Source of the DNA: an uncultured Clostridia bacterium
Lineage (GTDB): Bacteria; Bacillota; Clostridia; TANB77; CAG-508
Direction: 5' to 3'
Length of the DNA: 11,228 bases
Assembly (NCBI GenBank): GCA_944388645.1
Contig: CALXJO010000026.1
Coordinates: forward strand, 1 to 11,228
Shown piece by piece: positions 5,530 through 11,228 of the stretch; the stretch's first letter is position 1; every line of letters starts with the position of its first letter. A program made the position numbers and the translations under genes. The notes beneath the pieces are model-generated. The model saw only the letters and a list, made by a program, of their open reading frames with translations, was not told the DNA's origin and did no database searches.

Positions 5530-5565
5530 GTGGCAAAACCACATCTGCTTACTACCATTTCCTAT
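5530..5565 (-). promoter_or_regulatory. Toxin II mRNA leader with kissing-type hairpin
   Basis: Minus-strand leader begins AUAGGAAAUG and carries GCAGAUGUGGUUUUGCCAC (5530-5548), the module I element with one extra U in the loop. Stem GUGG/CCAC is unchanged, and the loop still offers UUUG to pair with CAAA of the sRNA loop. Confidence 0.6.
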
Positions 5566-5571
5566 GGTAAT

Positions 5572-5600
5572 ATTTTACAGTATTAGTATTATTTTGTCTA
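5572..5600 (-). promoter_or_regulatory. Toxin II promoter (TAGACA-17-TAAAAT)
   Basis: -35 TAGACA 5595-5600 and -10 TAAAAT 5572-5577, 17-bp spacer, minus strand. Same position relative to the leader as in module I. An AT-only palindrome, AAATTTAtttaTAAATTT on the minus strand, lies just upstream (about 5612-5630). Confidence 0.68.
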
Positions 5601-5665
5601 GCAATTCTATTAAATTTATAAATAAATTTTTACTTTTAAATAAAAATATTTGTTTTTGTTGACTA

Positions 5666-6082
5666 TTAAAAATATTTGACTAGATAATATTTAGTAAGCT
5701 TCGGATTTTCTTTGTTTTCTCTTATAAATTCTACTTTATAGCCACATTTTTTATAAAATTCGGGTGCTTGGAATTCATAAGTAGTTAAATTAATATTTTC
5801 AAAGCCTTTACCTTTATAATAGTCTTCAACTGTTTTTACAAGTTTTGTTCCAAGATCATTACCACGATATTCTTCTAATACAATAAGGTCACTTATATGT
5901 ACTTCTTTGTAATATGATTTTCCTGTTATTATTCCAACAACTTTATTGTCATCTTTTGCAACAAAGTTAAATGGCGTATAATTGCAAATCACTCCATGTT
6001 TCATGGCATATTTATTAAATTCTTCATCTATAAAAATAGATAATTCTTCATCTAGTTTTTCTTGAAATTCAATATTTAACAT
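5666..6082 (-). CDS. GNAT-family N-acetyltransferase
   Basis: 138 residues from the ATG at 6082. This start is preferred over the ATG at 6112 because GAGG at 6091-6094 lies 8 nt before it, while the upstream ATG has no SD. The acetyl-CoA-binding core is clear: a beta-bulge strand ISDLIVLEEYRGNDLGTKLV with the pyrophosphate loop (R/Q-x-x-G-x-G/A type, here YRGNDLG), then the downstream NLTTYEFQAPEFYKKCGY, the classic A.xFYxKxGF element of GNATs. The enzyme would transfer acetyl from acetyl-CoA to an amine; the substrate cannot be read from the sequence. It is an orphan gene after the XRE regulator's terminator. No confident promoter was found in the 70-bp gap, so partial readthrough is possible. 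Confidence 0.88.
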   Translation of the reverse strand: MLNIEFQEKLDEELSIFIDEEFNKYAMKHGVICNYTPFNFVAKDDNKVVGIITGKSYYKEVHISDLIVLEEYRGNDLGTKLVKTVEDYYKGKGFENINLTTYEFQAPEFYKKCGYKVEFIRENKENPKLTKYYLVKYF

Positions 6083-6132
6083 TTCTTTTACCTCACGTTT
6101 ATAAAATAACATATAATATAAATAAAGTAAAT

Positions 6133-6164
6133 AAAATGAACCTAAAAAGTTTTAGGCTCATTTT
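6133..6164 (-). terminator. Terminator of the XRE regulator gene
   Basis: 15-nt arms 6133-6147 and 6150-6164 (AAAATGA-x-CCTAAAA and complement), with the single imperfect pair a G-U wobble in minus-strand RNA only. U-rich sequence follows toward 6120. The regulator's TGA stop (6158-6160) lies inside the ascending arm, so the hairpin overlaps the end of the coding sequence. Confidence 0.75.
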
Positions 6165-6559
6165 AACTCATTCGTATTTTTATCATCTAGTAAATATAGT
6201 CCTATACAAAAGATTCCTATTCCTAATAATATTATTGAAGTTTTTATATCTGTCTTATCTAATATATTTAAAACTATAACTGCAATTCCCATTGCAACAG
6301 CTACTGCTTTTAATATTAAGTTAAATAAATCTTTTATTTTACTACCTGTATATTCACTCTTTTTTGCCTTTAAAAGTTCTTCAACAGATACACCAAGCAC
6401 ATCTGCTAATTTAGATATTGTATTAATATCTGGACAAGATAAATCTCTTTCCCATTTAGAAACTGCTTTATCTGTAACATTCATTTTTTCTGCAAGCTGG
6501 CTTTGTGTCATTCCTTTTTCCTTTCTTAAAGTCGCAATTGTTTCTCCTATACTTTTCAT
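6158..6559 (-). CDS. XRE-family regulator with C-terminal transmembrane segments
   Basis: 133 residues. Residues 4-64 are a Cro/CI-type helix-turn-helix: IATLRKEKGMTQSQLAEKMN, then VTDKAVSKWERDLSCPDINT as the recognition region, then LADVLGVSVEELL. Residues ~80-98 and ~107-124 are two hydrophobic segments, so the DNA-binding domain is tethered to the membrane, with a short charged tail inside. Membrane-tethered XRE regulators of this size are common in Firmicutes; the signal is unknown. An AGGAGGT ribosome site precedes the start. The gene has its own promoter and a perfect 19-bp palindrome over the -35 box, suggesting autoregulation. It is monocistronic by position of its terminator. Confidence 0.88.
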   Translation of the reverse strand: MKSIGETIATLRKEKGMTQSQLAEKMNVTDKAVSKWERDLSCPDINTISKLADVLGVSVEELLKAKKSEYTGSKIKDLFNLILKAVAVAMGIAVIVLNILDKTDIKTSIILLGIGIFCIGLYLLDDKNTNELK

Positions 6560-6590
6560 AATTCAAACCTCCTGTGTTTATTTTACTAAA

Positions 6591-6619
6591 ATGATACTGT
6601 ATTTTGTGTTTAAGGTAAA
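6591..6619 (-). promoter_or_regulatory. Promoter of the XRE regulator (TTTACC-17-TATCAT)
   Basis: -35 TTTACC 6614-6619, -10 TATCAT 6591-6596, 17-bp spacer, minus strand, 32 bp from the start codon. The -35 overlaps the palindrome at 6616-6634. Confidence 0.6.
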
Positions 6620-6634
6620 CCAATTATTGGTTTA
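6616..6634. promoter_or_regulatory. Operator-like perfect palindrome of the XRE regulator
   Basis: TAAACCAAT-T-ATTGGTTTA: 9-bp arms around one base, perfect, covering the -35 box. Best explained as the self-repression site of the adjacent regulator; that link is an inference from position. Confidence 0.6.
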
Positions 6635-6676
6635 GTTTTCTCGACCGTTAGTTTACTTGTAGTAGAATGCTTATTT

Positions 6677-7327
6677 TCAGCTTATTCTATAGTGTCCTAC
6701 TATATCATTTCTAGTTTCTAATATATCTTCTTCATAATATTTCTGAAATGGATTTGCATGGTGAATTACAAAAGGTACTCCGTTTTTATTTCTACTATCT
6801 GATATAACTCCAATATGATTTTCAAAAATGATAATATCTCCTCCTTGCCATTCTTCAATTTTGCTTACATCTGTTGTTAAGGAAATAGCATTTCTCTCAA
6901 AATAAATTTTTAAATTTTTTACCCTTCTAAAATCTATATTTTTATCTATTACTTCTATATTGTAGCTATCTATATTATTTTTAATATCTTCATTTACTAG
7001 TGTCATTAAATCATAACCTGCATTATTTAGCCCAAATGCAACAACATCTGTACAAACTCCATACTCATCATTTGGATATCCTGTTTCATAATATTTACTT
7101 TTATATTTAGGATTTCTCGCTACATAATTTTTTACCCCATCCAACACATCTGTTTGATCATCTATTCCATCATTGTCAAAGTCTATATTACTTTTATAAG
7201 TTTCTATATTAAAATCTGCATTTGTATATTTTTTGTGTGGTATATAGTTAAATATATATAGTAGATAAATTATTACAACTAATATAATAATTATAAAAAT
7301 TATTATAGGAATAATTATTTTCTTCAT
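6677..7327 (-). CDS. DUF1287 (YijF-like) secreted NlpC/P60-fold protein
   Basis: 216 residues: MKK and a long hydrophobic segment (residues 3-27) make a signal anchor, with the rest outside the cell. Residues 49-60 (DFDNDGIDDQTD) look like a calcium-type D-x-D-x-D-G loop. The DUF1287 core follows: DVLDGVKNYVARNPKY, GVCTDVVAFGL with candidate nucleophile C92, GDIIIFENHIGVISD with H171 and VIHHA with H189/H190. Cys and His in that order fit a cysteine-peptidase/amidase-like fold, so cleavage of a cell-wall peptide or amide bond is plausible but unproven for this family. An SD (AAAGG, about 7 nt) precedes the start. It lies 19 bp after the YccF gene, so they probably share a transcript. Confidence 0.85.
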   Translation of the reverse strand: MKKIIIPIIIFIIIILVVIIYLLYIFNYIPHKKYTNADFNIETYKSNIDFDNDGIDDQTDVLDGVKNYVARNPKYKSKYYETGYPNDEYGVCTDVVAFGLNNAGYDLMTLVNEDIKNNIDSYNIEVIDKNIDFRRVKNLKIYFERNAISLTTDVSKIEEWQGGDIIIFENHIGVISDSRNKNGVPFVIHHANPFQKYYEEDILETRNDIVGHYRIS

Positions 7328-7346
7328 ATTTTACCTTTCTTTTATT

Positions 7347-7706
7347 TTATATAACTTTAGCTCCAAATGGTGCTAGCGAAAGTTTTGCAATCTTAAAGAA
7401 TTGAAGTCCAAATGGTATTCCTACTATTGTTATACACCAGATGCACCCAAATATAGCATTTTCTATAGCCATAGGAATTCCAAAGAAAATTATCCAAATG
7501 ATGTTAGCAAGTAACGATGGTACTCCTCCACCATATTCTATTTCTTTTCCGAAAGGTGCAAAAGCAAGACTTGCAAATTTAAAGCATTGCTTTCCATATG
7601 GTATTCCAATAATTGTAATACACCAAATAACGCCAGATAATACCCATGAAAGACCACTAAAAAGCCCTCCAAATATAAACCATAATATATTTCCAATTAA
7701 CCCCAT
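7347..7706 (-). CDS. yccF: YccF-family inner-membrane protein (two YccF repeats)
   Basis: 119 residues made of two tandem YccF-type units, each a hydrophobic segment followed by WCITI-x-GIP-x-G and SL-x-APFG: WCITIIGIPYG ... LAFAPFGKEI in the first half and WCITIVGIPFG ... LSLAPFGAKV in the second. Four membrane-inserted segments are likely. Escherichia coli YccF is of the same family, somewhat longer (about 148 residues); its function is not established. The start has a good SD (AAGGAG, 6 nt). First gene of a probable two-gene unit with the DUF1287 gene. The upstream region 7707-7800 is very AT-rich and no single promoter stands out. Confidence 0.9.
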   Translation of the reverse strand: MGLIGNILWFIFGGLFSGLSWVLSGVIWCITIIGIPYGKQCFKFASLAFAPFGKEIEYGGGVPSLLANIIWIIFFGIPMAIENAIFGCIWCITIVGIPFGLQFFKIAKLSLAPFGAKVI

Positions 7707-7806
7707 ATTTTTCTCCTTTATAATAATATAATAATATTATAACAATTTTTACTCATATTTGCTACTCTTTATAGAGAACAAGTTTAAGATTTTTTAAAGA
7801 ATATAG

Positions 7807-7840
7807 AAAATACTCTATACGTTAAAATATAGAGTATTTT
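7807..7840. terminator. 13-bp hairpin terminator, usable from both strands
   Basis: Arms AAAATACTCTATA (7807-7819) and TATAGAGTATTTT (7828-7840), 8-nt loop. U-runs end the stem on either strand. On the minus strand this should stop the yxeA operon transcript before the YccF gene. Confidence 0.75.
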
Positions 7841-7863
7841 TAAGATAAAATGGATGCTATTTT

Positions 7864-7893
7864 GTGCTAATTGTTTCTTTCTACAATTAGCAC
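7864..7893. terminator. 11-bp hairpin just after the yxeA stop codon
   Basis: Perfect arms GTGCTAATTGT (7864-7874) and ACAATTAGCAC (7883-7893) with an 8-nt loop, 3 nt beyond the YxeA stop. On the minus strand it is followed by AAAATAG, with no U tract, so it may protect the 3' end or act with the hairpin at 7807-7840. On the plus strand ATTTTATTT follows. Confidence 0.6.
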
Positions 7894-7896
7894 ATT

Positions 7897-8256
7897 TTAT
7901 TTACTTAAATTCCTAATCCGCGATTTTACTTTGTCTGGTAATTCTTCTTGTTGTACTTCTCTCCAATCTATTACTCCTCTTGTTACCATTACATCTAATT
8001 CTAGATAAGCTCCTTCTCTTAATTCTCTACTTGTTTTAAACTTTACCTCTTTTTCCTTTCCATTTTTGTTATATGCTGTTAATGTGTATTCATATTTCAT
8101 ATCATCTGAGGTTGAGACTTGCTCAATTTTTGTATTATCTATTTGAACATAGTAGGCAGTTTTATAAACAAATATGAAGTAATATGCTCCTATCAATAGA
8201 ACAATAACAATTACAACAGCTATTATCATTGGGATTTTTTCTTTTAAACTTTCCAT
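7897..8256 (-). CDS. yxeA: YxeA-family (DUF1093) membrane-anchored protein
   Basis: 119 residues: a hydrophobic anchor at residues 8-30, then an extracytoplasmic beta-rich domain of the YxeA type (YYVQIDNTKIEQV, YEYTLTAYNKNGKEKEVKFK, LREGAYLELDV) ending in a basic tail. The family accompanies peptide-sensing ABC transporters; in Bacillus subtilis yxeA is the last gene of the yxdJKLM-yxeA operon, induced by cationic peptides. Its molecular role is not established. The start codon is 1 nt after the permease stop codon and is served by GGAGG 9 nt upstream that lies within the permease coding end, so translation is coupled. A double hairpin closes the operon. Confidence 0.85.
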   Translation of the reverse strand: MESLKEKIPMIIAVVIVIVLLIGAYYFIFVYKTAYYVQIDNTKIEQVSTSDDMKYEYTLTAYNKNGKEKEVKFKTSRELREGAYLELDVMVTRGVIDWREVQQEELPDKVKSRIRNLSK

Positions 8257-8257
8257 A

Positions 8258-10354
8258 CTATTCTTCCTCCTTAATTATATTTTTGCTTCCTAGGTAGGTT
8301 GCTAAGAAATATAATCCATAAATTATTCCTATAATTAATGCAGTTGCTATAATTGAAGGTAATAGTTCTTCAGGACTTGCAAGCATTGCCATCATAGAGA
8401 GAATAAATTTTATTCCAAATATAGAATGTATTATTGCTAAAGCCAATGGTAACATGAAGAATATGAAAATTTGTCTAAACAAAGCTTGATTGATCATCTT
8501 TTCATCACAACCAATTTTTCTTAAAATTGAGTATCTTTGTTTATTATCAGAACTTTCGGTTAATTGTTTTAGTGCTAATATTGCTGAACTTGCAATTAAG
8601 AATATTATTCCTAAATAAATTGCAATAAATATTATAATTGAAGTTAGTCCTTTACTTGCTTCTATTATGCTAATTTTAGTCATTCCCTCAACATCAATTC
8701 CTTTTTCTTCTAAGTTATTTACAAATTCCGCATCATCATTTCCTACAAAAACGTTTTCTATTTCTTGTTTTTCTTCTTCTGTATCTGCATTATAATTTGC
8801 TGCTAAAAATTGCTGTTCTTTCCATTCATCTTTCAATTCAAAACTATCTGGTACTAAAATAATACCTGTATTTGTATGACTTGTAGAAATATTAACAAAG
8901 CCATTTTTACATTCATCATATTTTGAATGATATTCTTTTCCATTAATTTGTATCGTAAAGTTTTCTTTTAATGCACTATCTCTTATTTGTTTCATTGAGT
9001 CGAAATCACAAAGTACAATATATTCGTCATCTTCTAAGCTATATTGTTCATTACCATATAATTTAGCAATTTTATTATAATCAGACACTTTAACTACTGT
9101 TTCAGGAGTATCATAAGCTAAATTGGCAAATTGTGCTTTTGCTGTTTCATAATAGTTTCCTAAACTGTAGGTCCAAGTCCAACCTGGAACTGTATAAATA
9201 GGAATTTCTACAATATCTTTAAGCATGTTCATATCAAATCCATTTGTTTCTAGTGTGTAACTTACTGAACTTCTTGAATCTTCTATTTGCTCTTCTGTGT
9301 AATAAGTTGTATGTCCTGTTTTGGGATTTGTATAGCTTTCTGGAAGATTTGCTGTTTTATACAAATTTACATCTACTGGTGTTGTTTCTTCTAATTCTTT
9401 ATCCATAGAAGTTTGTAAAGATAAACTGCTAGATAATATACTTATTGTCATAAATAACATTATACAAATAACAGTCATACTTACCACTGTTGTATTTATT
9501 TTGTTGTTAAGTTGCCTTAACACAAACATATTTGTTCCATTTAGATATATCTTCTTTCTTGATTGTAATACTTTTAATATAAATCCAGATAATGACCAAA
9601 ATATTCCTATTGTTCCTACTATTCCCATTAATATTGGAATCATAATTTTTTCTTCTGTATTTAATTTGTTAATTCCACCTGTAACTAAATAGTAAGCATA
9701 TCCTAATATTACAGCTGAAATAATAAATATTAAAATTGATATAATAGGATTTTTTATTTTTACTGTCTCATTTTTCTTGCTAGCATTCATTAAGTTTATT
9801 AATTTGTATTTTGAAATTGTTATTGTGTTAAATATCATCACTATTACATATATTACTGCAAAGCAGATACATGTTTGTATGCAACTACTCTTTGAAAATA
9901 CAAAAGTAAATTCTCTCATATCTGCTTCAAAAAGTTTTGCAACTAATACAGACATAAATTGAGATGCAAATACTCCTATAAATATACCTACTATTAAAGA
10001 TATAATTCCTACTAATATTGTTTCTATTAATATAATTGCTGATATTTGTCTTCTTCCCATTCCTAATGTCATATATATTGCAAATTCTTTTTTTCTTCTA
10101 TTTATCAAGAAATTATTTGCATATACTACTAAGAATCCAAATATTATTGCAATAAAAACAGATACCATTCCAAGCATACTTATCATTAGCTGAATCATTT
10201 CTCTTGTAGATTGCGATACTTCAAGCATTGCTTGTTGACTGTCTAAAGAATTAAACATGTAAAAAATTGCGACTCCAAGTACTAATGTTAAAAAGTATAT
10301 TGCATAATCTTTGATACTTTTTTTCATGTTTTTTATTGAAAGCTTAAATAACAT
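8258..10354 (-). CDS. FtsX-type ABC transporter permease (BceB/YxdM-like)
   Basis: 698 residues with ten predicted membrane segments (about 17-36, 55-78, 106-130, 160-180, 203-222, 238-262, 288-312, 571-597, 626-645, 668-688). A large extracellular domain (about 313-570) sits between segments 7 and 8, the signature of the BceB/peptide-7-exporter family. RRKKEFAIYMTLGMGRRQI (86-104) and QRYSILRKIGCDEKMI (606-621) are the two cytoplasmic coupling helices of FtsX-like domains. Such permeases bind antimicrobial peptides through the outer domain and, with the ATPase, both remove them and signal to a BceS-type kinase. The ligand here is unknown. The start overlaps the ATPase stop by 11 nt with an SD (GGAGGTGATTTGAACG) inside the ATPase gene. 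Confidence 0.92.
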   Translation of the reverse strand: MLFKLSIKNMKKSIKDYAIYFLTLVLGVAIFYMFNSLDSQQAMLEVSQSTREMIQLMISMLGMVSVFIAIIFGFLVVYANNFLINRRKKEFAIYMTLGMGRRQISAIILIETILVGIISLIVGIFIGVFASQFMSVLVAKLFEADMREFTFVFSKSSCIQTCICFAVIYVIVMIFNTITISKYKLINLMNASKKNETVKIKNPIISILIFIISAVILGYAYYLVTGGINKLNTEEKIMIPILMGIVGTIGIFWSLSGFILKVLQSRKKIYLNGTNMFVLRQLNNKINTTVVSMTVICIMLFMTISILSSSLSLQTSMDKELEETTPVDVNLYKTANLPESYTNPKTGHTTYYTEEQIEDSRSSVSYTLETNGFDMNMLKDIVEIPIYTVPGWTWTYSLGNYYETAKAQFANLAYDTPETVVKVSDYNKIAKLYGNEQYSLEDDEYIVLCDFDSMKQIRDSALKENFTIQINGKEYHSKYDECKNGFVNISTSHTNTGIILVPDSFELKDEWKEQQFLAANYNADTEEEKQEIENVFVGNDDAEFVNNLEEKGIDVEGMTKISIIEASKGLTSIIIFIAIYLGIIFLIASSAILALKQLTESSDNKQRYSILRKIGCDEKMINQALFRQIFIFFMLPLALAIIHSIFGIKFILSMMAMLASPEELLPSIIATALIIGIIYGLYFLATYLGSKNIIKEEE

Positions 10355-11111
10355 CGTTCAAATCACCTCCAAGAAGTGTTTGTACTTCTATTATCTTTTC
10401 AAAGAATTCTTTTCTTGTATCTTTACCTTTTATAATTTCGTTAAAGATTTTTCCATCTTTTATAAATATAATTCTGTCTGCATAACTTGCAGTGAAGGCA
10501 TCATGTGTAACCATTAAAATGGTTGCTCCTAAATTTTGATTTAAACATTCAAATGTTTCTAATAATTGTCTTGCAGATTTTGAGTCTAGTGCTCCTGTTG
10601 GCTCATCTGCCAGTACTATTTTAGGGTTTGTAATTATTGCTCTTGCTGATGCTACTCTTTGTTTTTGTCCACCTGATATTTGATATGGATATTTATTTAA
10701 AATTTCTGAAATGTTTAACTTTTGGGCTACTTCTTTTACTCTTTTATCTATTTCGTGTGGATTTACTTTTTGTATTGTTAGTGCTAGTGCAATATTTTCA
10801 TATGCTGTAAGTGTGTCTAATAAATTAAAATCTTGAAATATAAATCCTAGTTCCTCTCTTCTAAACTTGTTTAATTTATTTCCTTTTAATTTAGTTATAT
10901 CTTGATTGTTAATTAATATTGTTCCTGCTGTAACTCTATCTATTGTTGAAATACAGTTTAATAGTGTTGTTTTTCCAGAACCAGATGCTCCCATTATTCC
11001 AACAAACTCTCCTTCTGCAACATTAAAACTGATTCCCGAGATAGCTTTTGTTAAATTAGATTTATTTCCATAATATTTTTCTATATTTTTTACCTCTAGT
11101 ACATTGCTCAT
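10344..11111 (-). CDS. ABC transporter ATPase (BceA/YxdL-like)
   Basis: 255 residues from the ATG at 11111. This start is chosen because AAGGAG lies 8 nt upstream of it, while the ATG at 11129 begins within that SD region. All ATPase motifs are present: Walker A GASGSGKT (41-48), Q-loop FIFQDFNLL with Q93, signature SGGQKQR (146-152), Walker B IVLADEPTGALDS (165-177) and H-loop MVTHD with H203. The sequence is typical of the MacB/LolD/BceA class that pairs with FtsX permeases; the next gene is such a permease, overlapping by 11 nt. It powers release of membrane-bound peptide antibiotics and signalling in the Bce class. The operon has a promoter and a Bce-type operator upstream. The regulator and kinase genes are not in the window; they may lie beyond base 11228. 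Confidence 0.94.
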   Translation of the reverse strand: MSNVLEVKNIEKYYGNKSNLTKAISGISFNVAEGEFVGIMGASGSGKTTLLNCISTIDRVTAGTILINNQDITKLKGNKLNKFRREELGFIFQDFNLLDTLTAYENIALALTIQKVNPHEIDKRVKEVAQKLNISEILNKYPYQISGGQKQRVASARAIITNPKIVLADEPTGALDSKSARQLLETFECLNQNLGATILMVTHDAFTASYADRIIFIKDGKIFNEIIKGKDTRKEFFEKIIEVQTLLGGDLNDVI

Positions 11112-11141
11112 AAAAAATCTCCTTTCCATTTACTTGTTCTA

Positions 11142-11170
11142 ATTATAAATCTAAAAACATCTTTTTACCA
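11142..11170 (-). promoter_or_regulatory. Promoter of the ABC/yxeA operon (weak -35, perfect -10)
   Basis: -10 TATAAT 11142-11147 with TGGTAA (11165-11170) at 17-bp spacing on the minus strand. The poor -35 matches only half of the consensus, as expected for a promoter that needs an activator. Confidence 0.55.
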
Positions 11171-11191
11171 TCGATTATCGTGACATTTACC

Positions 11192-11205
11192 TTACATTTT
11201 TGTAA
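11192..11205. promoter_or_regulatory. BceR-type operator TTACA-N4-TGTAA
   Basis: A perfect inverted repeat centred about 63 bp upstream of the predicted start of transcription of the ABC operon. The motif TNACA-N4-TGTAA is reported for response regulators of Bce-like modules. A further ATGTCA half-site lies at about 11180-11186 between it and the promoter. Confidence 0.65.
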
Positions 11206-11228
11206 TAATATAGTTAAATTTTTCCAAG

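Larger units (their letters stand above)
5291..5565. repeat. TA module II core bounded by 10-bp inverted repeats (275 bp)
   Basis: ATAGGAAATG at 5291-5300 and its inverted copy at 5556-5565, spanning exactly 275 bp as in module I. The two modules lie 1928 bp apart in direct orientation. Outer homology runs to about 5249 and 5632. Between 5150 and 5250 I see no other element. Confidence 0.75.

Noticed and set aside
3363..5565. Transposon or insertion sequence with the 10-bp inverted repeats as ends
   Set aside because: No transposase and no visible target-site duplication; the inverted repeats are as well explained as the matching 5' ends of two convergent RNAs. Kept only as an alternative in the findings.
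6677..6713. Possible hairpin TAGAAT/ATTCTA overlapping the DUF1287 stop as a terminator
   Set aside because: Only 6 pairs with a large irregular loop and no U tract; not convincing.
7441..7731. 96-codon plus-strand ORF opposite yccF
   Set aside because: Antisense to a clear two-repeat YccF protein; no ribosome site and no family resemblance.
9501..9962. Plus-strand ORFs of ~60 codons opposite the permease gene
   Set aside because: Shadows of the well-supported permease; no SD and no recognisable motif.
1..11228. CRISPR array, tRNA, rRNA or riboswitch
   Set aside because: No regularly spaced repeats and no tRNA/rRNA-like segments were found; the leaders longer than 50 nt outside the TA modules show no recognisable aptamer.

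Overview
The window is very AT-rich (roughly 70% A+T by eye). Its genes are closely spaced with strong AGGAGG-type ribosome binding sites, and almost every gene lies on the minus strand. This composition, together with a CD3072-type TudS relative, a CoA-disulfide reductase, a YxdLM/BceAB-type peptide transporter with YxeA, and XRE/GNAT/DUF1287 genes, points to a low-GC Firmicute, most likely a gut-type Clostridia lineage. No ribosomal RNA, tRNA, CRISPR array or transposase gene was seen. Coordinates below are on the plus strand; minus-strand genes read right to left.

Right end (7897-11228): a peptide-sensing/detoxification operon of ABC ATPase, 10-TM FtsX-type permease and YxeA-family protein. 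This is the gene order of yxdL-yxdM-yxeA in Bacillus subtilis. It is preceded by a promoter and a TTACA-N4-TGTAA inverted repeat of the type bound by BceR-like response regulators. Middle right (6113-7739): a two-gene unit (YccF, then a DUF1287 secreted hydrolase-like protein), then an XRE repressor with a two-TM tail and a perfect 19-bp palindrome over its own -35 box, then a GNAT acetyltransferase (5666-6082).

Middle (3320-5640): the most interesting part. Two paralogous loci of identical layout sit 1928 bp apart in direct orientation. Each has a plus-strand promoter (TTGACT-18-TATAAT) driving a short RNA of about 80-85 nt that ends in a strong terminator. Facing it, a minus-strand promoter (TAGACA-17-TAaAAT/TAGAAT) drives an mRNA with a conserved leader hairpin and a tiny ORF for a 36-39 residue hydrophobic peptide. 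The two transcripts converge on a shared terminator, and their 5' hairpin loops are complementary (CAAAC against GUUUG). This is the architecture of a type I toxin-antitoxin module of the par/Fst or TxpA/RatA kind, but I do not recognise the peptides. Between the two modules lie a membrane-anchored Ig-like protein and a rarA gene reduced to its first ~90 and last ~30 codons.

Left (1-3176): a flavin reductase-family gene and cdr (CoA-disulfide reductase with rhodanese domain), each with its own promoter and separated by a terminator. Downstream of cdr is a decaying region: the 3' part of a small membrane-protein gene, a TudS-like desulfidase gene with an in-frame TAG at codon 23, and at the window edge the 5' start of the same small membrane-protein gene. 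The 14 bases at the very start of the window recur at 825-838, so this looks like an 824-bp tandem duplication cut by the window edge.
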